This document shows positions 56,837-64,000 of a DNA stretch of 64,000 nt, piece by piece; the first letter of the stretch is position 1; each line of letters opens with the position of its first letter. The notes under the pieces are model-generated. The model saw only the letters and a program-made list of their open reading frames with translations. It was not told the origin of the DNA and made no database searches. The stretch comes from Saccharobesus litoralis. GTDB lineage: Bacteria; Pseudomonadota; Gammaproteobacteria; Enterobacterales; Alteromonadaceae. The position numbers were made by a program, and so were the translations under genes. The DNA is taken from positions 186,001 to 250,000 of the forward strand of contig NZ_CP026604.1 of NCBI RefSeq assembly GCF_003063625.1. Reading direction: 5' to 3'.

Positions 56837-58300
56837 ATGAATTTCCAAAACCTTTCGTTTCAAAACAATGTAAATTTTATTAATGGCGAATACGTTAAAT
56901 CAGCAGCCGATGGCGTAATAGAAGTATTAAGCCCATCAACTGGTGAAAAAATTGGTGAGATCCCACGTGGGTGTGCAGAAGATGCACAACACGTATTGGA
57001 AGTGGCTGATGTTGCACAAAAAGCATGGGCTAAGAAAACCGCTCGTCAACGCCAAGCTATTCTTCGTGTTTTTGCACAAAAAATTCGCGAAAACAAAGAC
57101 ATTCTTGCGCCAATGCTAGTCGCTGAGCAAGGTAAACTGATTTCAGTTGCTGAAATGGAAGTTGACGTTACGGCTACTTTTATTGAATACGCTTGTGACC
57201 ACGCGTTAACCATTGAAGGTGATATTCTTCCTTCAGATAACGAAGATGAGAAAATCTACATCCACAAAGTACCACGTGGTGTCGTTGTTGGTATTACAGC
57301 TTGGAACTTCCCTCTAGCTCTAGCGGGTCGTAAAATTGGTCCAGCATTAATTACTGGTAACTCAATTGTTCTTAAGCCAACACAAGAAACACCATTAGCA
57401 ACAACTGAATTAGGTCGTATCGCCAATGAAGCTGGTCTTCCTGCTGGTGTGTTAAATGTGATCAACGGTTCTGGCTCGGTTGTCGGTCAGTCTTTATGTG
57501 AAAACCCAATCACTAAGATGATCACTATGACAGGTTCAACTGTTGCTGGTAAGAAAATTTATGAAACCAGCGCTAACTACATGACACCAGTTATGTTAGA
57601 GCTTGGCGGTAAAGCACCTATGGTTGTAATGGAAGATGCCGATATCGACCAAGCCGTTGAAGGCGCATTATGGGGCCGTTTTGCTAACTGTGGTCAGGTT
57701 TGTACTTGTGTTGAGCGTTTATATCTTCACGAAGCTATCTATGACAAGTTTATGGACAAGTTCTTACCATTAGTTGAAGGCCTTAAAGTTGGTGACCCTA
57801 TGAACCCAGAAACGCAAATGGGTCCTAAGTGTAACCAACGTGAAATCGACAATATTGATCATATTGTTCAAGAAAGTATCAAGCAAGGCGCTAAAGTTGC
57901 GACTGGTGGTAAAACAGCATCAGTTGAAGGTTTTGAAGGCGGTTGCTGGTACGAGCCAACAGTATTAGTAGATGTTGCGCAAGACAATATTGCAGTACAC
58001 GAAGAAACATTTGGTCCTATCTTACCTATCGTTAAGGTAAAAGATATGGATCAAGCTATCGAGTTCTGTAACGACAGCATCTATGGCTTAAGTGCTTATG
58101 TTTATTCTTCAAACTTCTTCGAAATCAATAAAGCAATCAATGATTTAGAAGTAGGTGAAGTTTACGTAAACCGTGGTATGGGTGAGCAACACCAAGGTTT
58201 CCACAATGGTTGGAAACAAAGCGGTTTCGGCGGCGAAGACGGTAAATTCGGTTTAGAGCAGTACTTAGAGAAGAAAACCGTTTACTTAAAAGAGAAGTAA
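56837..58300 (+). CDS. Aldehyde dehydrogenase, likely 3,6-anhydro-L-galactose dehydrogenase
   Basis: 487 residues, full length. It has [20 protein letters not shown], cofactor [10 protein letters not shown], Glu in [11 protein letters not shown], catalytic Cys in [13 protein letters not shown], and [12 protein letters not shown]. It is of the lactaldehyde (AldA)-like branch. As the last gene of the cycloisomerase operon it is the best candidate for the NAD(P)-dependent oxidation of 3,6-anhydro-L-galactose to the anhydrogalactonate used by the enzyme at 53814, the committed first step. Operon position and completeness of the pathway support this; substrate is inferred. A strong terminator follows. 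Confidence 0.88.
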   Translation: MNFQNLSFQNNVNFINGEYVKSAADGVIEVLSPSTGEKIGEIPRGCAEDAQHVLEVADVAQKAWAKKTARQRQAILRVFAQKIRENKDILAPMLVAEQGKLISVAEMEVDVTATFIEYACDHALTIEGDILPSDNEDEKIYIHKVPRGVVVGITAWNFPLALAGRKIGPALITGNSIVLKPTQETPLATTELGRIANEAGLPAGVLNVINGSGSVVGQSLCENPITKMITMTGSTVAGKKIYETSANYMTPVMLELGGKAPMVVMEDADIDQAVEGALWGRFANCGQVCTCVERLYLHEAIYDKFMDKFLPLVEGLKVGDPMNPETQMGPKCNQREIDNIDHIVQESIKQGAKVATGGKTASVEGFEGGCWYEPTVLVDVAQDNIAVHEETFGPILPIVKVKDMDQAIEFCNDSIYGLSAYVYSSNFFEINKAINDLEVGEVYVNRGMGEQHQGFHNGWKQSGFGGEDGKFGLEQYLEKKTVYLKEK

Positions 58301-58362
58301 AAAATTCCCTTTGATTTGCTGATATTTCCCAATATCAGCAATGATTTGTTTTGTGTGTGAGC

Positions 58363-58398
58363 AAAGCCATTAATTGTTAGGCAATTAATGGCTTTTTT
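58363..58398 (+). terminator. Terminator of the anhydrogalactose operon (bidirectional)
   Basis: AAAGCCATTAATTG and CAATTAATGGCTTT, perfect 14-bp arms with a 5-nt loop and a T run. It also lies beyond the stop of the convergent MFS gene. Confidence 0.9.
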
Positions 58399-58428
58399 TA
58401 TGGTTAGATTTTACTGCTTTTACCATTG

Positions 58429-59598
58429 CTAAACTGACTTAGATTTTTGTAAAAGCAAAAAATATAAAATCGAAATTAAGGCAATACTAATACAAAGCAA
58501 AGCACCAATATTAGCGTATTGAAAACGTGAAAATTGCGCGATTAATCCCGTTCCACTGGTTCCTATCATAAGGCCAACTTTCATCGAATTGGCATAAAAT
58601 GCTGAACTAAAACCTGTTCTACCTTCTAATTGCGATTGTAATAAAGTTAACCCTACGCCAGCATATAAACCATAAAACAAGGCATTAAATATTTGTAAAC
58701 AGACTAGCTGCCAAATTTGCCAACTATAAAACATGCCTATATAAAAAATACCGGCAGAAACAAAAGCACAAGCCATTAATTTGGCTGGTCCTATGTGACG
58801 CGACAAACGCGCCGAAAACAACATTATCGGGATCTCTAACGCCGCGACTAAGCCCATTAATAAGCCGGGTAAATAATTTGGTAGCTTTAACTCATGCAAT
58901 ACATACAAAGGCATAGAGGAGCCAAACATCATATGCGCAGCAAAACCAAAACAAACAGCTATCGCGACCAAGTAAAAGCTAAGTGGTACATTTGCTTGCT
59001 GCTCTTGTTTTAACTTTGTTCTATTTTGCGTAATTTGGTTGGGCACGTAAAAGCTACAAAAGCTAATAGCCAGTACAACGCAAATTAAAGAAACTAAAAA
59101 AGATGCGGCAAAGCCACACCGGCCAACTAATGCGAACGCGATCGCCGGACCTAAAATCCATGCTAACGAAATTGAAGCACGTACTTTTGAATTAAACGCT
59201 GTTAAGTCAATATTTGCACTTTTAGCCCAATTGATAGAAATGGTTAGCATTTGTGGGATAGATGCAGCGCCTACAGACATAAACACCACACCTGCGAATA
59301 AAACCCACCAAAATGACTGGCTAATTGAAAATACAACCAGTGCTAAACCAAATGCAGTTTGCGCTAGACGATAAAGGTTTTTTGCCTTAACGCCATGATC
59401 AGCCAAATATCCAAAATATTGACTAACGACAAGGCCGGTTAAGGTCACTGCAACCGTATATACGCCAATATAAAAAGGTGCAACTTGCAGTTCATCAACT
59501 AAAAAATAGCTCATAATTGGCGTAATAAACGCTGAGCTTAGACCGGTTAATAAACTTAATACAAGAAAGGGGATTTGTGCTTTCAAAAAACTAACCAA
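58429..59598 (-). CDS. SET-family MFS transporter (sugar efflux type)
   Basis: 389 residues, 12 predicted helices. The start (LVLSLLTGLSSAFITPIMSYFLVDEL) and the GYLADHG and KVRASISLAWILGPAIAF blocks match the sugar efflux transporter (SetA-like) family. In E. coli these export lactose or glucose analogues. Placed between the agar pathway and a GH42-like enzyme, it may export excess sugar or work in reverse as an importer. It is transcribed divergently from the GH42-like gene, sharing the 283-bp region with the GntR-type site at 59754. Confidence 0.85.
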   Translation of the reverse strand: MVSFLKAQIPFLVLSLLTGLSSAFITPIMSYFLVDELQVAPFYIGVYTVAVTLTGLVVSQYFGYLADHGVKAKNLYRLAQTAFGLALVVFSISQSFWWVLFAGVVFMSVGAASIPQMLTISINWAKSANIDLTAFNSKVRASISLAWILGPAIAFALVGRCGFAASFLVSLICVVLAISFCSFYVPNQITQNRTKLKQEQQANVPLSFYLVAIAVCFGFAAHMMFGSSMPLYVLHELKLPNYLPGLLMGLVAALEIPIMLFSARLSRHIGPAKLMACAFVSAGIFYIGMFYSWQIWQLVCLQIFNALFYGLYAGVGLTLLQSQLEGRTGFSSAFYANSMKVGLMIGTSGTGLIAQFSRFQYANIGALLCISIALISILYFLLLQKSKSV

Positions 59599-59753
59599 TA
59601 ACGCAAAAGGCGCGAATTATATAGGGTTGGGGTTTTTAATCCACCTGGCTTTACCATTTGTGTACAGGAGTTTGTAACAGGGTTTGTAATAAATTTATTG
59701 ATTACTTTTTATTAACCTTTTTTGCGCAATTAACAAAAAATAACTTTAAAACC

Positions 59754-59770
59754 TAAACATCATATGTATA
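59754..59770. promoter_or_regulatory. GntR-type operator copy before the GH42-like gene
   Basis: TAAACATCATATGTATA is the same as the core of the palindrome at 5675-5703 (TAAACATCATATGTTTA) apart from one base, and it is nearly symmetrical. It is 112 bases upstream of the GH42-like start, in the divergent promoter region. This ties the gene to the regulator at 5708. Confidence 0.65.
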
Positions 59771-59881
59771 CTTAATTAATACCTATATAGCATCGAGGTG
59801 AGCTTCGGGCGTAATGGTGCGACTGTTCTCTGTATTAAGAATCAATTGCTTGGTTTTGAGTTTAAAGTAAAAGAGTAAAGT

Positions 59882-62359
59882 ATGTTTAAAAAGCGCAATT
59901 TAATGTCATGCAAGTCGATTGGCTTGCCCTGTGTTCTTAGCTTAGCGGTATCTTTAGCCGCTTGTGGTGAAAAAAGTTCGACTGCGGCGGCAAGTAAAAC
60001 TGAAGCAACGTCGCCAACCGTTAATGTTTCTTCAAGCAACTTATATGAAACAACTGCCCTTAAAAAAATTAAGTTGTTAGAAAATTTAATGGCTAGTGCT
60101 CAACAACAAAAACTCGATGTTACGCGCGAAGAAACACTCGTTTGGTTTGCCAAAGAATTTTTAAATTTTGCTAATTGGGATGAACAAAACCAAGACGCAG
60201 TAGCTTACATGTTCAATGCTTATGGCCCGTTTAAAAATGATAAAGATAAGCTGGCGGCTGAATTACCGGATTTTCAACGTAAAAAAGTTATTGAAATTTT
60301 AGATGCTGGTATTGATGAACTAAACCAAGTGATCAGCGGTGAAATTGTTCGCCCGCCAGTACGCAAGGTTGACTGGCAAAATACGGTTGCTGGCGACAAT
60401 ATGTTTGTGAGTAATGGTAAGCCTATTTTCTTGTATGACTATTTTTCTAAATCAGTTGGCCAGCCTTTAGGTCAACCAGATGTGTACAACGATCACTTAG
60501 GGGCTATTTACCACGGTGGTGAAAACCTATATCCAGTTGATCATGACCGCGCAATTAACTCATTCCTGCTTAATGAAGACGGTACTTGGAATGAAGCGTT
60601 AATGAAAGAAGTGACCGATATTTCAGATGATAATATTGGTTTCTTAATATATTGGAATATGGGGCTGCCTGAGTGGATTGAAAAGCAAGAGCCAGAAGCG
60701 CGTAAAGGCCGTTCTCTGTTTACAGGTTTCGATATTGATAACCCGTTAGTACGTGATGTTTGGGGTAAAATTGCTAAGCATACGGGTGAACTGACCAAAG
60801 ATAAAAAAGTCAGTCGCATGGGCTACATTTTATCAAATGAGCCACATTATTATTCTGAAAAAAATGGCGACAGAAAACACTGGAGCCATCAGTTTAAAGA
60901 GATGAATGATATTTCATCTTACACTCTAAATAATTTTAGAACTTGGCTCGATAACAAATACAGTGGCGATATTGCTACGCTAAATAAAAATTGGCAAACA
61001 AGCTTTTTCAGTTTTGATAAGGTAGAAATCGACATCCCAATTGATATTTCTCATCGTGGCAAACCTATGTGGTATGACTGGAACCGTTACCACATGGATC
61101 GCACCACAAACTGGTTTACTTATTTACAAGGTGAGTTACGTAAAGGTAACCCTGACGCGCATACGTCAATCAAGATCATGCCAAATATGTTTAGCGAGAA
61201 TACGCGTTCACACGGTATCGACGTCGAAGCGTTAACTGATCTAACCTCAATGATAGGTAACGATGCGCAAACGCGCGAAAAACGTAAACTTAACTTCAAA
61301 AAAGACGAAGAGTGGCAATCACATTACGGCTGGTACTGGGAAGAGCTTTCTACCTCTTACGACTTTATGGAGTCAGTATCGCCAAACAAGATCCACTTTA
61401 ACTCAGAATCACACTTCTTATCAGCGTCTTGGTGGCGAGATATGGATCCTTCAGTAGAGTATGTGCACAGTGTTTATTGGTTAGCGACTATGCAAGGTAT
61501 GGATGCCAACCTAGCTTGGTTCTGGGCGCGTGATCCTGACGGTTCCCCAGAAGATCGCTTAGAAGGTGAGATGAACTTCTTTGATCCCGCGTTAGCCGGT
61601 TCATTTGCCGGTTCAAACAACCAACAACCGCATATTTCTAATGCTTTCACGCAAGTTATGTACGATATGAACAGCTTGTCTGAAGAGATTGTCGCGCTAC
61701 GTGAGCAACGTCGGCCAATTCGTTTGTTCTACTCAGAGACTTCGGCCATTAATAAGCCGCGTCATATGACTGAACATTTCAAAATGTACGAAAAAATCTT
61801 CTTTGATGGCTTCCCAGTTGGCTATGCGACACAGAATATTATTAACAAACAAGACAATAGTTCTTGGGATGCAATCCTTGTTTACAAAACCGAGTTTGTT
61901 ACGGCTGACGAGCTAGCTGCTCTGCAATCATACTTAGACCAAGGCGGTACGGTTATTGTCGATAGTGCGTTAAGCTTAAGTAAGAACGAATACGCTCAAC
62001 CTCATGCCAAAGCTTTAAAAGCTAGCAAAGGTAAACTCATTGAACTAAATGGCAAAGCAGACGAAGCGGAACTTCGAGAAGTAGCTCTAAAGGCCGCAGA
62101 ATCTGGCTTACCTGATTTAGTGCTAACAGAAGATAACGGAACTAGCTATAAAGGTGTTAACTGGCGTGTTGTTAAACAAGCAGACGGCAGTTATTTAGCT
62201 AATTTAAATAACTTAGGTAAACACACTGCTAAGCTAAAACTTACGCTAAAAGATGGTAGCCAAGTATCAGCCAAAGACATGCTGACTGGCAAAGTGTTGG
62301 ACAGCGAATTTGAATTAGCACCTAAAGGTGTCTTGATGCTTGAAGTTTCGGTTAAATAA
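59882..62359 (+). CDS. GH42-like glycoside hydrolase, lipoprotein
   Basis: 825 residues. The signal peptide has a lipobox ending SLAAC (Cys28). A helical N-terminal region (~45-150) precedes a GH-A TIM barrel (~165-560) with the paired acids Glu320 (ILSNEPHYY, acid/base) and Glu509 (HFNSESHF, nucleophile). A GH42-type trimerisation domain follows (~620-745: PIRLFYSETSA, then GGTVIVDSALS) and a short beta tail. It is not a canonical lactase-type GH42: the N-terminal addition and lipoprotein export suggest extracytoplasmic oligosaccharides. GH42-like enzymes of carrageenan loci (GH167) and agar-oligosaccharide beta-galactosidases are candidates. Subfamily needs a CAZy comparison. Confidence 0.8.
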   Translation: MFKKRNLMSCKSIGLPCVLSLAVSLAACGEKSSTAAASKTEATSPTVNVSSSNLYETTALKKIKLLENLMASAQQQKLDVTREETLVWFAKEFLNFANWDEQNQDAVAYMFNAYGPFKNDKDKLAAELPDFQRKKVIEILDAGIDELNQVISGEIVRPPVRKVDWQNTVAGDNMFVSNGKPIFLYDYFSKSVGQPLGQPDVYNDHLGAIYHGGENLYPVDHDRAINSFLLNEDGTWNEALMKEVTDISDDNIGFLIYWNMGLPEWIEKQEPEARKGRSLFTGFDIDNPLVRDVWGKIAKHTGELTKDKKVSRMGYILSNEPHYYSEKNGDRKHWSHQFKEMNDISSYTLNNFRTWLDNKYSGDIATLNKNWQTSFFSFDKVEIDIPIDISHRGKPMWYDWNRYHMDRTTNWFTYLQGELRKGNPDAHTSIKIMPNMFSENTRSHGIDVEALTDLTSMIGNDAQTREKRKLNFKKDEEWQSHYGWYWEELSTSYDFMESVSPNKIHFNSESHFLSASWWRDMDPSVEYVHSVYWLATMQGMDANLAWFWARDPDGSPEDRLEGEMNFFDPALAGSFAGSNNQQPHISNAFTQVMYDMNSLSEEIVALREQRRPIRLFYSETSAINKPRHMTEHFKMYEKIFFDGFPVGYATQNIINKQDNSSWDAILVYKTEFVTADELAALQSYLDQGGTVIVDSALSLSKNEYAQPHAKALKASKGKLIELNGKADEAELREVALKAAESGLPDLVLTEDNGTSYKGVNWRVVKQADGSYLANLNNLGKHTAKLKLTLKDGSQVSAKDMLTGKVLDSEFELAPKGVLMLEVSVK

Positions 62360-62421
62360 GTGAGTTAAAGCTTTTAACTAGCTATTATTTACGTTACTCC
62401 TATAGATAAGAGTATCTGATA

Positions 62422-62466
62422 AAAGCCTAGTTACGCCAAACTTAGCAGTTTGTCGAACTAGGCTTT
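62422..62466 (+). terminator. Terminator-like hairpin after the GH42-like gene
   Basis: AAAGCCTAGTT and AACTAGGCTTT, perfect 11-bp arms with a 23-nt loop that can itself fold, 62 bases after the stop. Confidence 0.65.
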
Positions 62467-62613
62467 GGTTTATGTTGGCTATTACATAACCATCTGCTTA
62501 CCCGCCTGCTTATCCCTACGATTGGCACTTAACTAAACAGTCTTGTCACTTCGCGTTTAAATCAATATTTAAAACATAGCAAAACAAAGCCTAAAACGTT
62601 AAACTGCGCGACT

Positions 62614-63339
62614 TTGACGCCCTTTAACTCTTTAGGTCAAGATTTGAAATTTACCAATAAAGAAGTGCTTATATTTGATTTAGACGGCACTTTAATTGAT
62701 AGCGTTCCTGATTTAGCACTAAGTACTAATTTAATGCTAGAAGCGCTCGACAAACCAACTTATCCAGTTGATACCATTCGTAGTTGGGTCGGCAATGGTG
62801 CAAGTGTACTGACACAACGAGCGCTATCTGGCAGTATTGATATATCGCCTGATCTTGATCCGCTATTTGTAGAAAAAGCCCTCTCTATATTTCTCGACTT
62901 TTATAAGCAAAATGTTTGTGTAAACACCTGTGTTTATCCTAACGTTAAAACCACATTGCAAGATTTAAAAGAGTTGGGATACCGACTAGTTATTGTGACC
63001 AATAAGCCGGAGCAGTTTATTGCCCCTATTTTACAAAAATTGGGTTTGGCAAATTTATTTGAAATGCTTGTTGGCGGCGATACTTTACCTAAGCGCAAAC
63101 CTGATCCCATGCAACTTGAATATGTTTGCAATAAGCTCGGTGTTAGTGCTACTGACTGCGTGATGATTGGTGACTCGAAAAACGATATTTACGCAGCGAC
63201 AGCAGCCAATATGCAAAGCATAGGTTTAACTTATGGTTATAACCATGGCGAAGATATTAGCACCCAAGGCGCAAACCTAGTGTTAGACGATTTTGCTGAT
63301 ATTCTATCAGCCATGATATCAACCGCGGATGCCTGCTGA
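62614..63339 (+). CDS. gph: Phosphoglycolate phosphatase (HAD superfamily)
   Basis: 241 residues from a TTG start; another TTG ten codons downstream is also possible and neither has a clear ribosome-binding site, so the exact start is open. It has HAD motif I LIFDLDGTLIDS, motif II LVIVTNKPEQ, motif III/lysine LPKRKPDP and motif IV MIGDSKNDIYAA. GNGASVLTQRAL in the cap is typical of Gph. It hydrolyses 2-phosphoglycolate formed during repair of oxidised DNA ends. It precedes an FAD enzyme gene by 23 bases, probably as an operon. Confidence 0.9.
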   Translation: MTPFNSLGQDLKFTNKEVLIFDLDGTLIDSVPDLALSTNLMLEALDKPTYPVDTIRSWVGNGASVLTQRALSGSIDISPDLDPLFVEKALSIFLDFYKQNVCVNTCVYPNVKTTLQDLKELGYRLVIVTNKPEQFIAPILQKLGLANLFEMLVGGDTLPKRKPDPMQLEYVCNKLGVSATDCVMIGDSKNDIYAATAANMQSIGLTYGYNHGEDISTQGANLVLDDFADILSAMISTADAC

Positions 63340-63362
63340 TTTAACACTGTAATACCAGTTAT

Positions 63363-64000
63363 ATGACAAGCAAAAGCGCGCAACAACCAGACATTCGAGT
63401 CGGCATTATAGGTGGTGGTGTCGGCGGCGCAACAATCGCGTTACAGCTGAGTGCTTTAGGTGTAAAAGTCGTTTTGTTAGAAAAAGCATCAAGCTTAGTC
63501 AGTGGCCCACCTTTTTGCCATCTTCATGCGGGTGGTAATTTATATCGCGATATTTCCGACCAGCAATGTTTTGGATTGCTTAAACAGTCTATAGACACTG
63601 CAAAGCTGTATAAACAGGCCATCGACTATCGCCCAACTATTGTTGCAGTGCCTAAACGTGACAAAGGTAGTCCAAACGATGTCATTGTTCGGCTTAAAAA
63701 ACTCCAACAAGAATACCAAAGACTAATTCAAGCCGATCCGCAAAACCAAGTTTTAGGCAAAGCATCGCACTATTACACCTTGTTTGAGCGCAAAGAAATT
63801 GAGCAACTCGCACAGTTACCCACGCCTGACAATCCGCAAACACCACAACAGTGGATGATTGAATTCGCTAAAAACGTTGACTTAGAGCAACTGCAATTTC
63901 CATTGGCTTTGGTGCAAGAATATGGAATTAGTACTTTTCGTTTAGCCGCAAGTGTTAGCCTTGCTTTACAAAACAGTACAAATTGTCAGGTATATACTGA
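63363..64000 (+). CDS. FAD-dependent oxidoreductase, 5' part (runs off window)
   Basis: 212 codons are visible and the frame is open at the window end. The N-terminal FAD-binding motif GIIGGGVGGATIALQLSALG with the ADP-binding glutamate in VVLLEKAS marks a GR2-type flavoprotein. The next block, GPPFCHLHAGGNLYRDIS, may be the flavin loop; malate:quinone oxidoreductases and related DAO-type enzymes have a comparable arrangement, but I cannot assign a substrate. The ATG at 63363 follows gph by 23 bases on the same strand. Confidence 0.75.
   Translation, partial: MTSKSAQQPDIRVGIIGGGVGGATIALQLSALGVKVVLLEKASSLVSGPPFCHLHAGGNLYRDISDQQCFGLLKQSIDTAKLYKQAIDYRPTIVAVPKRDKGSPNDVIVRLKKLQQEYQRLIQADPQNQVLGKASHYYTLFERKEIEQLAQLPTPDNPQTPQQWMIEFAKNVDLEQLQFPLALVQEYGISTFRLAASVSLALQNSTNCQVYT

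Overview
The window reads as chromosome of a marine, red-algal-polysaccharide-degrading gammaproteobacterium of the Alteromonadales (Paraglaciecola/Catenovulum/Colwellia-like). The evidence is the AT-rich sequence, TonB-dependent uptake, GH50/GH117/GH127/GH42-like glycoside hydrolases, a formylglycine sulfatase, and dense c-di-GMP and two-component signalling. The genus cannot be fixed from sequence reading alone. No tRNA, rRNA or CRISPR array was seen.

Region 1 (1-16.7 kb) is a sugar-acid and polysaccharide block. It holds the 3' part of an aldehyde dehydrogenase, an exported S1-type sulfatase, a FadR/GntR regulator with a 29-bp palindrome directly in front of it, a sugar-porter MFS permease, 2-dehydro-3-deoxygalactonokinase, 2-dehydro-3-deoxy-6-phosphogalactonate aldolase, a GH127 protein and a large TonB-dependent receptor. 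The set suits catabolism of 3,6-anhydro-D-galactose or D-galactose from carrageenan-type galactans. An AraC/GyrI regulator, a YjdM (PhnA-like) protein and an AlkC-like protein are interspersed. Intergenic gaps carry MITE-like repeat units with shared ends and different cores.

Region 2 (16.7-25.4 kb) is a mobile-element zone. A group II intron (antisense, maturase without endonuclease) sits between two copies of a dispersed repeat. Further on, a PAS-GGDEF-EAL gene is split by a 1,662-bp IS with 10-bp target duplications. A Sel1/TonB-C protein and a thioredoxin-like membrane protein lie between them.

Region 3 (25.4-39.1 kb) is a one-direction signalling cluster. It encodes a CheB-CheR-PAS fusion, a PAS protein with a motif-less GGDEF-like tail, an HPt protein, a receiver protein, a histidine kinase whose N-terminus closely resembles the plant ethylene-receptor sensor domain, a hybrid kinase with a 9-bp minisatellite, a receiver-EAL protein and an Rcp1-like receiver.

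Region 4 (39.2-47.2 kb) is more housekeeping-like: a HdfR-like LysR regulator divergent from rimK, an aspartoacylase-like protein, a RimK-associated protease, a Bax-like glucosaminidase, a GGDEF protein and a NIT-domain chemoreceptor.

Region 5 (47.3-62.4 kb) is an agar/3,6-anhydro-L-galactose locus. It contains a GH50 beta-agarase lipoprotein, divergent GH117 neoagarobiose hydrolase, a RhaT-like permease, an aldose epimerase, anhydrogalactonate cycloisomerase, a Zn-dehydrogenase, an SDR reductase, anhydrogalactose dehydrogenase, a SET-type MFS exporter and a GH42-like lipoprotein. The palindrome ATTGTTAACAAT recurs in front of the agar genes. The GH42-like gene instead carries a site resembling the GntR palindrome of region 1, linking the two ends of the window. 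The window closes with gph and a truncated FAD-dependent oxidoreductase gene.
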